NCBI GenBank assembly: GCA_963920635.1
Contig: OY987298.1
Span: forward strand, 55,283,949-55,347,948
DNA: 64,000 bases
Direction of reading: 5' to 3'
Source: Pseudeuparius sepicola
Lineage: Eukaryota > Arthropoda > Insecta > Coleoptera > Anthribidae
The stretch's first letter is position 1; each line of letters starts with the position of its first letter. Positions 28,901 to 35,054 of this stretch are shown here, in pieces. A program made the translations under genes and the position numbers. A model generated the notes under the pieces. That model worked only from the letters and a program-made list of their open reading frames with translations. It searched no databases and was not told the origin of the DNA.

Positions 28901-30544
28901 ATTAAACAAATTTAATATGAGTGAATGCAACCCGGTCAGTACACCATTACCTATAAAATTAAATTATTCAAGTTTAAATTCAGATGATAGCTCAGATGTA
29001 CCTTGTCGAAATTTAATAGGGTGTTTAATGTACGCAATGCTCTGTACACGTCCAGATTTGTGTACTGCGGTAAATTTACTCAGCAGATATCAAAGTAAAT
29101 GTAATCAAGAACTATGGCAATGTTTAAAAAGAGTATTAAGGTACATTAAAGGGACAATTGATCTAAAATTAATATATAAACGTAATATAAATTACGAGAA
29201 AATATTAATAGGGTATGTTGATGCAGATTGGGCAAATAATGAATTAGATCGTCGTAGTACAACTGGTTGTTTATTTAAATTATTTGAAAATAATTGTATC
29301 ACTTGGATTACACGACGACAAAATTCAGTTGCTACCTCATCAACTGAGGCAGAATACATGGCCGTATTTGAGGCTGTGAAGGAGGTTTTATGGATTAAAT
29401 CTTTATTAATGAGTATTAATGTCAATATGGCAGAACCAATAACATTGTATGAAGACAACCAAAGTTGTATAGCAATGGCAAATAATCCAATTAGTCATAA
29501 ACGTTCTAAACATATCGACATTAAGTACCATTTTATAAAAGAACAAATAAAGAACAACATTGTCTGCTTAAAATATTTACCCACAGGTGCTCAAGAGGCT
29601 GATCTACTGACAAAGCCTCTACCACCACAGCAGTTCAAGGAACTAAGAGGGAAATTAGGACTCCAAGAGAGATTTGTAGCCTAATATTAAGTTTCTTTAT
29701 TTTATTTTTATTTTGTATAATTTTAAAATTTTTTTCAAAATTGATATTTGGTCTTGTTAAGGTTTTTGTGGGGTTTTCCCTTAACACTTGCAACGAATGT
29801 TGGACCAATAATGTAACTTCCCCGTAAAGTGTAAACTTAGCTCATACATTTTTGAGGGGGTGTGTTGGTATATAGCAAAAATGTATTCGCAGAATGTTTA
29901 GTCTAAGGACAAAATTTATGTATCCGCTAAATCAATGGATGGCCTTCTTGCTCTACAGAGAAGAAAAATATCATTATATTTTTCTTCGAATTATTGATAT
30001 GTGAGCCCAAATTGCGGAGCATGAAATAACGTACCAACACCGCCAGTTAGTTAGTTCTATTGAAGCTTTTGTACTGAAAAGAGCAATATAAAGTTTACAC
30101 AGAATTTTCTCGCGTTTTTAGTCTGATCCACCATACCTTTTAACAAAAGTTACCTTTGTGAATTTTTTTAATATAAAAATAGCTTTTTTATCTGTTTTCA
30201 AATCCTCTAATGGCCACTTGTGTTTTTTTATTTCAGTCTACTCAAACTACATGCAGCCCATCGTCAATGTGAATGTGAACCCAGCAGCGATGGGTCCGGG
30301 CCCGACTCAACTCGCACACCGGTGCGCAGCCAACATGTCCATGCAGAATCGGAGTCCCAACATGAGCGCGAGCTTCAACACGTCAAACAACACGGGGAGA
30401 AACCAGAGCTCATCCACGTGCAGGGTGAACTGCAACTGTTCTAATCACACAGTGGCCAATGCCAGCAGAGAACCAGTTTATGGTGACTCCAGTTCGTTCT
30501 ACACTGGTTCGCCGGAGGTGAGGAGAAACCGAAGACTTATGTGA
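2113..30544 (+). CDS. Nup210: Nuclear pore membrane glycoprotein 210 (gp210/Nup210), C-terminal 11 exons
   Basis: gp210 is a single-pass glycoprotein of the pore membrane. Its large lumenal part is a chain of Ig-like (BIG2-type) domains and its short C-tail faces the pore. Coding exons are 2113-2222, 4444-4660, 4726-4999, 5068-5254, 9686-10021, 16952-17287, 17346-17490, 18093-18325, 20837-21004, 21092-21233 and 30237-30544 (stop TGA). All have AG/GT borders and compatible phases, giving 2454 nt after the split first codon, about 817 residues. That is under half of the roughly 1,900-residue family length, so the N-terminal part lies left of the window. Family signs are the repeated Ig-like beta-sandwich pattern, a GHWKSSD segment that aligns with a W-S-S stretch of vertebrate gp210, and one hydrophobic span near the C-terminus. 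The identification rests on my recall of gp210, not on a search. The introns of 2 kb or more hold mobile elements, including a copia element in the last one. Confidence 0.87.
2718..3170. mobile_element. MITE-like element with 25-bp terminal inverted repeats
   Basis: ACTCTATTCAAACTAAACGC at 2718 is repeated in inverted orientation ending at 3170, with 24 of 25 positions matching. The interior has no ORF. A single related end (CACTCTATTCAAAC) recurs at about 35309-35322, showing that this terminus is dispersed. I could not define the target duplication, so the superfamily is open. Confidence 0.6.
3514..3600. repeat. Hairpin-forming repeat, diverged copy of the units at 37749 and 38355
   Basis: GTACCAAGGCATTGAAGTT followed by a TTTTTATGA block, then GGAATTTAGTTGCC and GGCCTCTGGTCGAGGCAAAT, matches the reverse complement of the palindromes at 37749-37866 and 38355-38472. 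The centre pairs GGCC/GGCC-like arms. Only part of the palindrome is preserved. It is non-coding. Confidence 0.55.
4444..4660 (+). CDS. Nup210: gp210 exon b
   Basis: The acceptor CGTTCTTAG and donor GTAAGA bound the exon. It encodes about 72 residues beginning DSVEMEVISLTGVKI and containing the motif GSTVPFWCFG followed by an F-x-W segment (FKWIVDD), as in Ig-like lumenal repeats. It ends after the first base of a Gly codon. The ATG at 4450 is internal and is not the gene start. Confidence 0.85.
4726..4999 (+). CDS. Nup210: gp210 exon c
   Basis: A 65-bp intron separates this exon from exon b; the acceptor is TTTTCTAG. About 91 residues include the LTGLQAGATRVFVNVTVPG strand pattern and a long hydrophobic/beta region. 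N-glycosylation sequon NVT is present, as expected for a lumenal domain. It ends with two bases of a codon completed by exon d. Confidence 0.85.
5068..5254 (+). CDS. Nup210: gp210 exon d
   Basis: A 68-bp intron precedes it, with acceptor GTTTCTAG. It encodes about 62 residues ending with HAMLLITATDELGLKQLLTV, a typical last-strand pattern of a BIG2-like domain, then VIE. The donor is GTAAGT after GAG. It joins in phase 0 to the exon 4.4 kb downstream. Confidence 0.85.
5330..7053. repeat. Mosaic of Tc1/mariner-type MITE fragments
   Basis: TACTGGGTGTCCCAGTT at about 5329, TACAGGGTATTCAT at about 6747 and ACACCCTGTA at 7043-7053 look like termini of the TA-flanked CAGGGTG class found elsewhere in the window. 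Stretches resembling their usual interiors (ATCTCCAAAA, ATCTCCGAAACT) lie between. I could not pair the ends into complete elements, so boundaries are approximate. Confidence 0.4.
7420..7765. repeat. Degenerate minisatellite, about four units of 85-100 bp
   Basis: The block CTTGTAGCACA(C)CACC recurs at about 7474, 7535, 7616 and 7708, each time associated with GTCGTGGTCTCTCTTCTTA and CTTCGACTAATAAC segments. Units differ by indels and substitutions. The frame at 7531-7713 is open only because of the repeat. Confidence 0.7.
8362..8831. mobile_element. PIF/Harbinger-like MITE with iterated CCAAGAAATTG motifs
   Basis: AGCTGGTATTACACTTGTC at 8362 is repeated in inverted form ending at 8831, and both ends are flanked by TTA (8359-8361 and 8832-8834). 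A 3-bp TTA/TAA duplication is the hallmark of PIF/Harbinger transposition. Inside, CAATTTCTTGG/CCAAGAAATTG and AATTTATTG-type motifs repeat many times near both ends, plausible transposase-binding iterations. It is 470 bp with no transposase. The superfamily call is inference from the target site only. Confidence 0.6.
8835..9580 (-). pseudogene. Non-LTR retrotransposon remnant, C-terminal zinc/nuclease region
   Basis: Reading leftward, translation gives an EGFLLAIQDQVIPTRNYLK segment, a zinc-like region with QTSETIQHITGGC, then HNRSDLIIDD and DVAIPNNNN. This order resembles the C-terminal part of non-LTR elements with a restriction-like endonuclease, where a PD-x-D-x-K-type nuclease follows a CCHC motif. 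Upstream pieces (9500-9580) and downstream pieces (8840-9017) continue the homology in other frames, so it is frameshifted. The longest open stretch is 9045-9494. It ends exactly where the MITE at 8362-8831 starts. The clade (R4/Dong-like) is a guess. Confidence 0.6.
9686..10021 (+). CDS. Nup210: gp210 exon e
   Basis: The acceptor CATTTCTAG starts the exon at GTT and the donor is GTAAGT after CTG. Exactly 112 codons in phase 0 at both ends, starting VKSIHYMNLNIIANWR. It carries the IPLGTEFKLKATYHDNIGN pattern and the GLTLLKAWADG strand motif of an Ig-like repeat with a (F/V)-N-A-G loop. The ATG at 9704 is internal. Confidence 0.87.
10252..10702. mobile_element. MITE-like element with about 28-bp inverted ends containing TGACGTCA-like cores
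   Basis: CACTCAATGACGTCAAAACC near 10257 is mirrored by the segment 10675-10702 (GGTTCTGACGTCATTGAATA). The interior is comparatively GC-rich (10,480-10,600). No ORF resembles a transposase. The superfamily is not assigned. Confidence 0.5.
12062..12387. repeat. Near-perfect palindrome with about 125-bp arms
   Basis: The left arm starts GTTGCCGACAGCGAAAGTGA and the right arm ends CACTTTCGCTGTCGGCAAC; the arms stay almost identical for about 125 bp around a 75-bp AT-rich centre. It sits within the TTAA-flanked element and may be its internal arms or a separate nested insertion. No ORF. Confidence 0.75.
12502..13588. mobile_element. TA-flanked foldback MITE, CAGGGTGTTTC family
   Basis: It begins CAGGGTGTTTCTAAATTATG after TA (12500-12501) and ends with the inverse followed by TA (13589-13590). 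Arms of roughly 380-460 bp pair, including the stretch with CCAGAGGCGGAGGGGCGGGG at about 12757 and its inverse at about 13396. A TA target and the terminal CAG point to the Tc1/mariner superfamily. Short frames inside are not coding. Confidence 0.75.
13956..15772. mobile_element. Non-autonomous DNA transposon with CCCAAGCAGCAT termini and ATTAT flanks
   Basis: CCCAAGCAGCATT at 13956 is repeated inverted as AATGCTGCTTGGG ending at 15772. ATTAT lies immediately outside both ends (13951-13955, 15773-15777), consistent with a 5-bp target duplication. The interior repeats AAGTAAT, AATTACTAC and TTAAAGT words densely, and the ends carry GCCGTTACG/GTAACGGCG-like blocks. No transposase is seen. I do not recognise the superfamily. 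Confidence 0.65.
16245..16775 (+). pseudogene. Non-LTR retrotransposon (Jockey-like) remnant, start of reverse transcriptase
   Basis: The open stretch 16246-16545 encodes a KYHNIVRALDWFWSFVRSK segment, matching the D-x-x-x-FW-x-F(V/I)-x-S-x-x pattern that precedes the RT domain in Jockey-type elements, then FANFFEDVY (usual: (F)A-x-FF-x-x-V(F/Y)). Downstream in broken frames come GPDKIPSVLLRGC and HWKFFKVCP-type pieces, the RT box around GPDGIP. Frameshifts and stops make it a dead fragment without a 3' end. Confidence 0.65.
16916..16947. repeat. (TA)n microsatellite at a splice acceptor
   Basis: About 30 bp of TA dinucleotides with one TTTA interruption runs up to the acceptor TTTTAG at 16946-16951, occupying the position of the polypyrimidine tract of gp210 exon f. 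Confidence 0.85.
16952..17287 (+). CDS. Nup210: gp210 exon f
   Basis: Exactly 112 codons in phase 0, beginning DHLTAGDTVCLWTPV and containing GHWKSSDSFMVDINPALDIG and the G-x-V-x-L strand of the next repeat. The GxW-SS layout aligns with a gp210 BIG2-like domain near the C-terminal third of the vertebrate protein (from memory). The donor GTAAGA follows TTG. Confidence 0.87.
17346..17490 (+). CDS. Nup210: gp210 exon g
   Basis: It follows a 58-bp intron, the shortest in the gene. It encodes 48 residues with four cysteines (Cys in GWRCRAD, FKCFMEC and SPICAKD), a cysteine-rich segment of the lumenal domain. Sequons NTT and NIT are present. It ends G|GTAAAA, with a weaker +5 donor position than neighbouring introns. 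Confidence 0.85.
17491..18092 (+). other. 602-bp gp210 intron with a short inverted repeat
   Basis: ATTAATAAAGACTGCTC at 17707 and GAGAAGTCTTATTAAT at 17833 form imperfect inverted arms around a relatively GC-rich 110-bp interior, possibly a tiny MITE. Otherwise nothing is recognised; the frames on both strands are fortuitous. Confidence 0.5.
18093..18325 (+). CDS. Nup210: gp210 exon h
   Basis: The acceptor AATTTTTAG leads into the last two bases of a Gly codon; 77 further codons read YACKLINLGLKGPEVSVL and SVYAPEQVYLQEQSISGELV. The final part resembles the P-x-x-x-x-x-L-x-x-x-x-x-x-L-x-I-x-G-x-P block that precedes the membrane-proximal lumenal region. The donor is GTACTG. Confidence 0.85.
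18593..20167. mobile_element. TA-flanked foldback MITE, CAGGGCGTTCAGATTT family
   Basis: It starts CAGGGCGTTCAGATTTGATC after TA (18591-18592) and ends with the inverse CAAATCTGAACACCCTG before TA (20168-20169). Subterminal arms of about 150 bp pair with small differences. The interior contains three diverged copies of a block with AGTTGGGAAA and TGCTTTGGAAA (about 19233, 19540 and, inverted, 19800-19890) and a (CA)n tract at 20080-20100. No transposase. Confidence 0.75.
18754..19131. mobile_element. MITE, AAGTCTATCCAAGTTACAG family, copy 1
   Basis: Termini AAGTCTATCCAAGTTACAG (18754) and the inverse ending at 19131 are flanked by TA. It is inserted in an arm of the larger element at 18593-20167. 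A shortened copy in the opposite orientation lies at 51262-51529. No ORF; a Tc1/mariner origin is suggested only by the TA target. Confidence 0.75.
20443..20757. mobile_element. Small MITE with about 24-bp terminal inverted repeats
   Basis: TAATCTAAAAACACTCTTTA at 20443 is mirrored by TAAAGAGCGTTTTTAGATAA near 20738-20757. A second inner pair, CTAGATAGAAATT (20548) and AATTTCTATCTAG (20718), supports a foldback structure. Non-coding. Confidence 0.55.
20837..21004 (+). CDS. Nup210: gp210 exon i
   Basis: Exactly 56 codons in phase 0: VEPADSSILFVDGG through LIDYHWRLADMEDAMGLVLT to TKQEQK. This is membrane-proximal lumenal sequence. The donor GTTAAG is a GT with an unusual T at +3. Confidence 0.85.
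21092..21233 (+). CDS. Nup210: gp210 exon j, transmembrane exon
   Basis: It follows an 87-bp intron with a strong polypyrimidine acceptor. It encodes the last lumenal strand (IIVKVTGNISGQMCGV) and then the single membrane span MLMATAMIVIFILTFY, which anchors gp210 in the pore membrane. It ends one base into a codon (T|GTAAGT) completed by the final exon 9 kb away. Confidence 0.88.
21457..21530. repeat. Perfect 28-bp inverted repeat with 18-bp spacer
   Basis: The left arm 21457-21484 begins GCCATATTGAGAATTTAAGT and the right arm 21503-21530 is its exact reverse complement, ending ACTTAAATTCTCAATATGGC. The spacer is 21485-21502. Similarity stops sharply at both outer ends. It would fold into a stable stem-loop in the gp210 pre-mRNA. 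Confidence 0.85.
23418..23875 (-). pseudogene. Non-LTR retrotransposon (Jockey/CR1-type) remnant, C-terminal RT region
   Basis: Leftward translation gives LFYFSNFELIIRGIMCWG, resembling the LYY-x-x-(F)-x-S-x-I-x-YGI-x-x-WG motif, then ILTFPKSFYIKLLKFVKENL and HAYNTRHGSDLQY, resembling ILTxPsxYIxExlxFVKxN and YNTRxxxxL. This is the C-terminal RT/linker region of Jockey/CR1-type elements. The pieces lie in different frames (23635-23850 and 23418-23606), so it is decayed. Confidence 0.65.
24277..24810. mobile_element. MITE with inverted GGTAAGGAGGAC ends
   Basis: GGGCAGAGGTAAGGAGGAC at 24284 is mirrored by GTCCTCCTTACCTCTACCC ending at 24805. The octamer ACTATGGA occurs outside both ends (24269-24276 and 24811-24818), which would fit an 8-bp hAT-type target duplication, though the extreme tips do not pair well. 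No transposase. Confidence 0.5.
25269..25273. repeat. Target site duplication GTTAC (left)
   Basis: GTTAC directly precedes the 5' LTR and is repeated at 30149-30153 directly after the 3' LTR. Five bp is the usual copia-superfamily duplication. Confidence 0.9.
25274..25559 (+). repeat. 5' LTR of the copia-like element
   Basis: It starts TGTTGGTATATAGC, very close to the Drosophila copia LTR start, and ends TTTTAACAAAA just before the primer binding site. No AATAAA is present. It should carry the element promoter; the AATATAAAG stretch at about 25497 is a possible TATA-like motif. Confidence 0.92.
25560..25575 (+). promoter_or_regulatory. Primer binding site, initiator-tRNA-Met half type
   Basis: GGTTATGGGCCCAG begins immediately after the LTR. 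As I recall it, this is the same sequence as the Drosophila copia site, which pairs with an internal part of the initiator methionine tRNA (a 5' half-tRNA primer) rather than its 3' end. Confidence 0.8.
25643..29684 (+). pseudogene. copia-type gag-pol polyprotein, frameshifted and protease-deficient
   Basis: It starts at ATG 25643 (MENSGSAVKRNLRLFDGENY). In order: GAG; zinc knuckle CX2CX4HX4C at 26344-26385; a protease region where TEHIIND (from about 26449) is present but the preceding Asp-Ser-Gly is not; integrase with H-H-C-C (WHERLIHI, CEAC) and D-D-E (HSDVCG, YCDNGREY, QQNGLAERM); RT with YVDDLV near 28725; RNase H with VDADW, SSTEAEYM and DNQSC. The frame changes at A8 runs 25999-26006 and 27526-27533; each run is one base out of register in the same direction. 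Otherwise I see no premature stop to TAA/TAG at about 29682. Copia elements normally use one ORF. Confidence 0.88.
29851..29862 (+). promoter_or_regulatory. Polypurine tract of the copia-like element
   Basis: TTTGAGGGGGTG lies directly before the 3' LTR; the G-rich purine run is the plus-strand primer site and resembles the copia tract. Confidence 0.75.
29863..30148 (+). repeat. 3' LTR of the copia-like element
   Basis: 286 bp, identical by eye to 25274-25559, followed by the right GTTAC duplication (30149-30153) and then the remaining intron before the final gp210 exon, only 88 bp away. Confidence 0.92.
30237..30544 (+). CDS. Nup210: gp210 terminal coding exon, cytoplasmic tail
   Basis: The acceptor TTTATTTCAG joins in phase to exon j, giving FYSNYMQPIVNVNVNP directly after the membrane span. 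About 100 residues of tail are rich in Asn and Ser (about 16 Asn) with a CRVNCNC cluster and a basic end (EVRRNRRLM, stop TGA). The vertebrate tail is shorter, near 60 residues. The phase match and position after the membrane exon make it the natural gp210 end. Confidence 0.85.
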
Positions 30545-30651
30545 AAAATTCATGTGTTCAAGAAATTAAATATCTCTCAGTGTGACTGTAAATAGTTTCT
30601 GACTAATACTTAAGAAGTGTACTTTGTGTTGTGTATGATTTTTTGGGAGCG

Positions 30652-30657
30652 AATAAA
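30652..30657 (+). promoter_or_regulatory. Polyadenylation signal AATAAA of gp210
   Basis: The first AATAAA after the stop codon, 108 bp downstream, with a T-rich stretch following. A CAGTGTG MITE starts 50 bp further on, so the 3' UTR probably ends before it. Confidence 0.7.
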
Positions 30658-30706
30658 GATTATTTTTTAATAGGCATACTTGTTATTTTGAAGGTATTAA
30701 AAAATA

Positions 30707-31367
30707 CAGTGTGTCCCCGGATTAGTGTCTGGAGGGGGGGGGGAATTTTCTTTATTGACTTTTTCGAGAAAAGTCATTCTTGGTGAAAAGTTTTGCTTGC
30801 AAAAATAATTGGACTGCAAGAAAAAGATATTACTTTAAACATACAGGGTGAATAAAAGACAAAAAAATGTGAAAATCACCCAAGAGTAAAGTACCTATAG
30901 AAGGAACTTGAATATCTGGTCATTTTCAAGAATTTTATTTATTTAAAAAAGCAGTTAGTACCTAATAAATATTTTGTGCTCCATTTTTGCAATGTGAAAC
31001 TGGTGTGACAGCACTTGTAATAACATTTATAACAATTATATATTTTTTAAATTATAAATTAAAAATTTAATTTAAATAAAAAAATTCTTGAAAATGACTA
31101 TTCAAGTTCCTTGTATACCAGCCGCACTTCATATCTTATCTCAGTGATGAATAACGAATTTTTTTTCTTATTAGTCACTTTTTACATGAATGGGTTACTT
31201 TACTCTTTTGCGATTTTCACATTTTTTAGTATTTTTTTAAGGCAATATGTTTTTCTTGCAATCCAATTATTTTTGAAAGCAAAACTTTTCACTAAGAATG
31301 ACTTTTTCCGAAAAAGTCAATAATAAAGAAAATTCCCCTCTCCAGACACTAATCCAGGGGCACACTG
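30707..31367. mobile_element. TA-flanked foldback MITE, CAGTGTGTCCCC family
   Basis: CAGTGTGTCCCCGGATTAGT after TA (30705-30706) is mirrored by CTAATCCAGGGGCACACTG before TA (31368-31369). Arms of about 250-300 bp pair, including the TTCAAGAATTTT/AAAATTCTTGAA segments close to the AT-rich centre. A related single end is at about 59925-60060. The frame at 31111-31323 is arm sequence, not a gene. Confidence 0.8.
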
Positions 31368-31465
31368 TATATATTTAATTAAACAAACAATATCAAAATA
31401 ATGGCATTATGCAATGAACATAATGTTGAAAATTGCATTGAAAATAGAAAATACAGAAAATTATT

Positions 31466-31530
31466 CTGAGATTTGGGCCCACAATCTCACGAGCGGAAGA
31501 CAAACACTCTGCCAGTGGGCTATAGGGACT
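31466..31530 (-). repeat. tRNA-derived SINE head
   Basis: Read on the minus strand it contains TAGCCCACTGGCAGAGTG (A-box-like) and TCTTCCGCTCGTGAGATTGT followed by GGGCCCAAATCTC in the B-box position. This matches the general look of insect tRNA-headed SINEs. B-box bases are changed (GGGCCCAAA for GGGTTCAAA), so it is probably inactive. Confidence 0.45.
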
Positions 31531-31943
31531 ATTTTCATTATTTGGTATTTAAGAAGTTGAAAGCTGAAAAAAAGGTGTGGACACTGGAGAGCGACAGCCA
31601 AAATGAGCATTTTTGTTTAACAGTCGTTGCCATGAATGGCGTAACCCATTTTGTTTGTGTCTGAAAATGCATTATGTGGTTGCTGGCTGCAATACAATTG
31701 GATGCAAAATTGTAGTGAAATGAAATTGTACTTTACTCCCGTCACCCTGTAGGCTCAGGTCGCAGTTCTGAAAGATACTTGTCTTGCCTAATACGTCTAC
31801 CCTAGTATTAAAATATTTGTCATTAAATTAAATTAATTTAGTTCATACCAACTGTCAATTTGTCATCAGGGGTGTCAAGGCCGTATTTCATTATTGTCAC
31901 AATTTTTGTAAACGTCCAAAAATTCAGCTTACTCTATACGCCC

Positions 31944-32060
31944 TAAAGTTAAGTTCATACAGTCGCGAATCACAAATTGCGAATTGCGAAAATGACTCAA
32001 ATTAACTAATTAGAATCAAGTTCGTGATTCACAATTCACGACTGTATGAACTAGGCTTTA
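31944..32060. mobile_element. Short palindromic MITE (117 bp)
   Basis: TAAAGTTAAGTTCATACAGT at 31944 pairs with GACTGTATGAACTAGGCTTTA ending at 32060; GAATCACAA/GTGATTC stretches continue the stem. It has a similar plan and CATACAGTC-like arm to the palindrome at 52802-52927. Confidence 0.6.
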
Positions 32061-32566
32061 ACGTCTGATTTACTAGTATTTTTATATTAAGACGACGGAA
32101 GATTTCTACGTACAACCGGCCACCATTCTGGGATTCTCAGAGAATTATTGAAAGGCCCATTTTTCTCTTAGGACCTGCAAGTCTTTTTAAATATTTCAAT
32201 CAACGGTTAAATCTACATAATGGGTAAGTAAGTGAGCAATTATTCACCATTAAGTTTTCAATGGCTTCTTGGAAAATCAAGCAGCTCTTCAAAGTAATTT
32301 GTTCCAGAACGGTGTGATCTGTCAAATTATAGCTCACCCTTGTCCTCCTGTGATATAGACAATAACATACCTACTCTTGTACAAACCACTAGTATAGTAG
32401 ATCAGCGGTCAGGGTGAAAAAAATGCTGGTTTAGTTTGAATAAAATTTTGAAACTTTGTGAATTTGAAGATTTCGATGCCCTGAATGAAATGTATAGAAA
32501 TGCAAAATGTGAACGCTGCCACCGCTGTCGCCATCTCGGTAAAGTAGCATCATCAGCATCTTTGCA

Positions 32567-32640
32567 AGTAATAATAATAATATCTTTATTTCCATTAAAA
32601 CTGTAGTATAGTATTGGAATATAAACAATATAAAATATAA
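32567..32640 (-). repeat. Probable non-LTR retrotransposon 3' end with (ATT)n tail
   Basis: On the minus strand TAATGGAAATAAAGATATTA runs into ATTATTATTACTT, the usual ending of many insect Jockey/CR1-type elements. The body upstream of this tail is not recognisable as coding. Confidence 0.4.
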
Positions 32641-33129
32641 GTAGTTCAAGTACATAAAAAAGAAGACATAAAACACAATGACATCAAGCCACCAAAGAAA
32701 GAACAAGTCTCCAAAATGCTGTTACATTTACCAAGGACAATTATCAAAATCAAAGGCAAAGAATTCAGCTAGGGAAAAAATGGATTTTCAAGTAATACTG
32801 ATTTTAATTTAAAAAAAATTAAATATTCATTTTGTTTACTGATTTTAATCTTTTTTTGAAGATATTTATTACCCACTTGTTTCAATTGAAATGACAATTT
32901 CTTAAATAGCTTTATTGGCATTACAGCGGAGCTCTCGGCCACCAAAGGTGACCTATGTTCTTGCTTTGGGTGGCCCCTACGACAAAAAATGTTATTAAAA
33001 AAATCAAAGAGCATTAAATTTTCTACAAAATATGTATATGCAACAGCTACAAAATATGTATATGCAGCAGCTGATCAGTCATCGTTAAAAAAATCATTAA
33101 TTTTAAATATCTTTATGGTTTAGGGACGA

Positions 33130-33745
33130 AATGTGTTTTCATAGTTAAAGGGCCTCAAATGAAGCAGATTTTAATGGAATGCTTCCCTTAGCTACATATT
33201 ATGCTTGTACAAACACCATAACGAGGTAGAGTACAGTGTATATTTTTTACGTGCTCCTCACTTATAGGCCTCATCCATGAATCATGTTTAATTTTTGCTT
33301 GGTAATGATAGTTGCCCAGAGAAATATGTATTGTCCTAATGGTTCACATGGTTGTCCCAATACAGCGCCTAGAAGAATAGTGCTCACTTCAGCATTGTTA
33401 TCATGAAAAACTTGAATGACCTCCTGCAAATTATTATGCTTTTTTGAGAGCCAGGAACTTCACCTGGCCTTGGTTGAAAAGAGCAGAAGTTGACTAAAAG
33501 CCGCTGAACCCGTGAAGAAATAATCTCCGAGGATTTTCCCGTGCAACAAACTTGGGAAGAATACAATCATTGCAAAAGCTACTAGCTTCAAATAATAAAT
33601 GTTTTGACAAGCAGCACCCAAAGCTGTAAGTAGAACTATAAGGTCTGCATCCGTGCCAAAAATCTTTATTTTGCTATTCACAGTAAGGATGTGCGCATCT
33701 TCCGTCGATTTAATCAAGTTGTCTCTTTTTTTATTTCTCATAGTG
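33130..33745 (-). pseudogene. Degenerate fragment of an insect transposon-associated protein family
   Basis: The minus-strand frame 33460-33741 has IFGTDADLIVLLTALG followed by NIYYLK, a pattern (x-x-G-x-D-(T/A)DLLVLL-x-AL ... NIY-x-LKP) I know from repetitive uncharacterised insect proteins, then a disrupted continuation. It has no start context, splice structure or complete domain. The family function is unknown to me; treat as a decayed repeat. Confidence 0.35.
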
Positions 33746-35054
33746 GTGTGGTAAAGTGTACCTATTATTTCATAGAAAACACATTTTGTTCTTAAACCAC
33801 AAAAACATTCAGACTAAACCGAGTAATTATATTGCAAAAATTAACAATTTTTGCAATAATGGATGACTGGATGGATGACTTTGATCAGCTGCTGCACTGA
33901 AACTATTCCGTTTACAGAAAAAAAAATCTAGAATATATTTTGTAGAAAATTTAATTCTATTTGGCGCCATCTTACTAAGATGGCGGCACCAGTGGCAGCA
34001 TTCATATTTTACATTTCCAAACATCTACAAATTCCTAAAGTTTACAAACTTCCGCACTTATTCAGATCGGAGTCTACATTTCTATTGGACTACTATTAGA
34101 GGAATGAAAAAAATGACATGAATAAAATAAATTAACAGAAGAAATTAAAAACAAGATACGAATATATTTATTTTCTTCTTATTATGGTTACAAATAGGAA
34201 TACACCAAAACATCCTAACTAGTCTACACTTCAATTCACCTTTAAAATAAATTTGTACTTCACAAAATAACAGCTCTTACATGTTTTAACAATTGTGTTG
34301 CAAAAATAATTTGCAGATATTCAAACTTCTTTTCCATTCTACACAATGAGCTTACCATTATTCAGACTTTTTGTCAGTAATTTTATTATGTACATAGATA
34401 GCTTCCATCAAAATATAAATAAGAGCAATCACTATTTTTTTCTTGCAACAAAACATAATAAGCGAGATCATAGTGTTAATAAAAAAATGTGTTATTTACT
34501 TATAGTATTATATATGAAACAAACAAGTTTTAAGCAAATATTTTCAAAATATGAGTAGTTTCCACCAATGGGCCTTTTTCCACATTATTTTTTTTTTATA
34601 AGTGCATCATGAAGAAGGCTGAAAATAGAGCCCAAAAACATTTTTCTGATTTTTAGTGCCCGGGAAAGGGGCTGAAATTAAAAATAAAGATCAAATTTTC
34701 TAGGGGCATGATGTCATGTCCCAAAAATGCTGGCTGCTTCAATGGGGAACTTGAACAATTTTTTTATTTCTTTAATATATTTGCCTATCTATAGAAAGAG
34801 CACATACCAAATATCAGCTCTCAAATCGCAATATTTAATTTGCAATAAATAATTAAAGTTGGGACTGCAAGCTATTCATTTGAAACGACACGAAAAGCGT
34901 GGGAATGGTTGTGACGTCACACACAGGAGTGACAGCTATACAGGATTAGAGAAGGAAGAATGGAAATTTAACGTTAAAATAAACAGTTCGGCGACCCATT
35001 TACAGAGGGATCTGAACCGCCTAAAAGTTTAAATTTAACAAGCACTTCTTTAAC

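Larger units (their letters stand above)
25274..30148 (+). mobile_element. Ty1/copia LTR retrotransposon, closest in layout to Drosophila copia
   Basis: This 4,875-bp element has 286-bp direct LTRs (25274-25559, 29863-30148), which I find identical base for base, a copia-type primer binding site, a purine tract and a gag-pol region ordered GAG, zinc knuckle, protease remnant, integrase, RT, RNase H. It is flanked by GTTAC. It sits in the sense direction in the last gp210 intron. The identical LTRs and intact flanks mean a recent insertion. Coding defects (two frameshifts, protease active site not found) are described under the gag-pol entry. Confidence 0.93.
21234..30236 (+). other. Last gp210 intron, 9.0 kb, with copia insertion
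   Basis: More than half is the copia-like element. Before it lie a perfect hairpin (21457-21530), a minus-strand LINE remnant (23418-23875) and a MITE (24277-24810). From 21,540 to 23,400 I recognise nothing; 23,270-23,400 is A/T low-complexity. Confidence 0.65.
31368..33130. other. Intergenic sequence with SINE-like, hairpin and LINE-tail fragments
   Basis: No gene is recognised. It includes the tRNA-like sequence 31466-31530, the hairpin MITE 31944-32060 and a probable LINE 3' tail at 32567-32640; the rest is unassigned AT-rich DNA. Confidence 0.5.

Noticed and set aside
30220..30444. Second plus-strand frame over the gp210 terminal exon
   Set aside because: It is the alternative frame of the tail; only the other frame joins in phase with the membrane exon.
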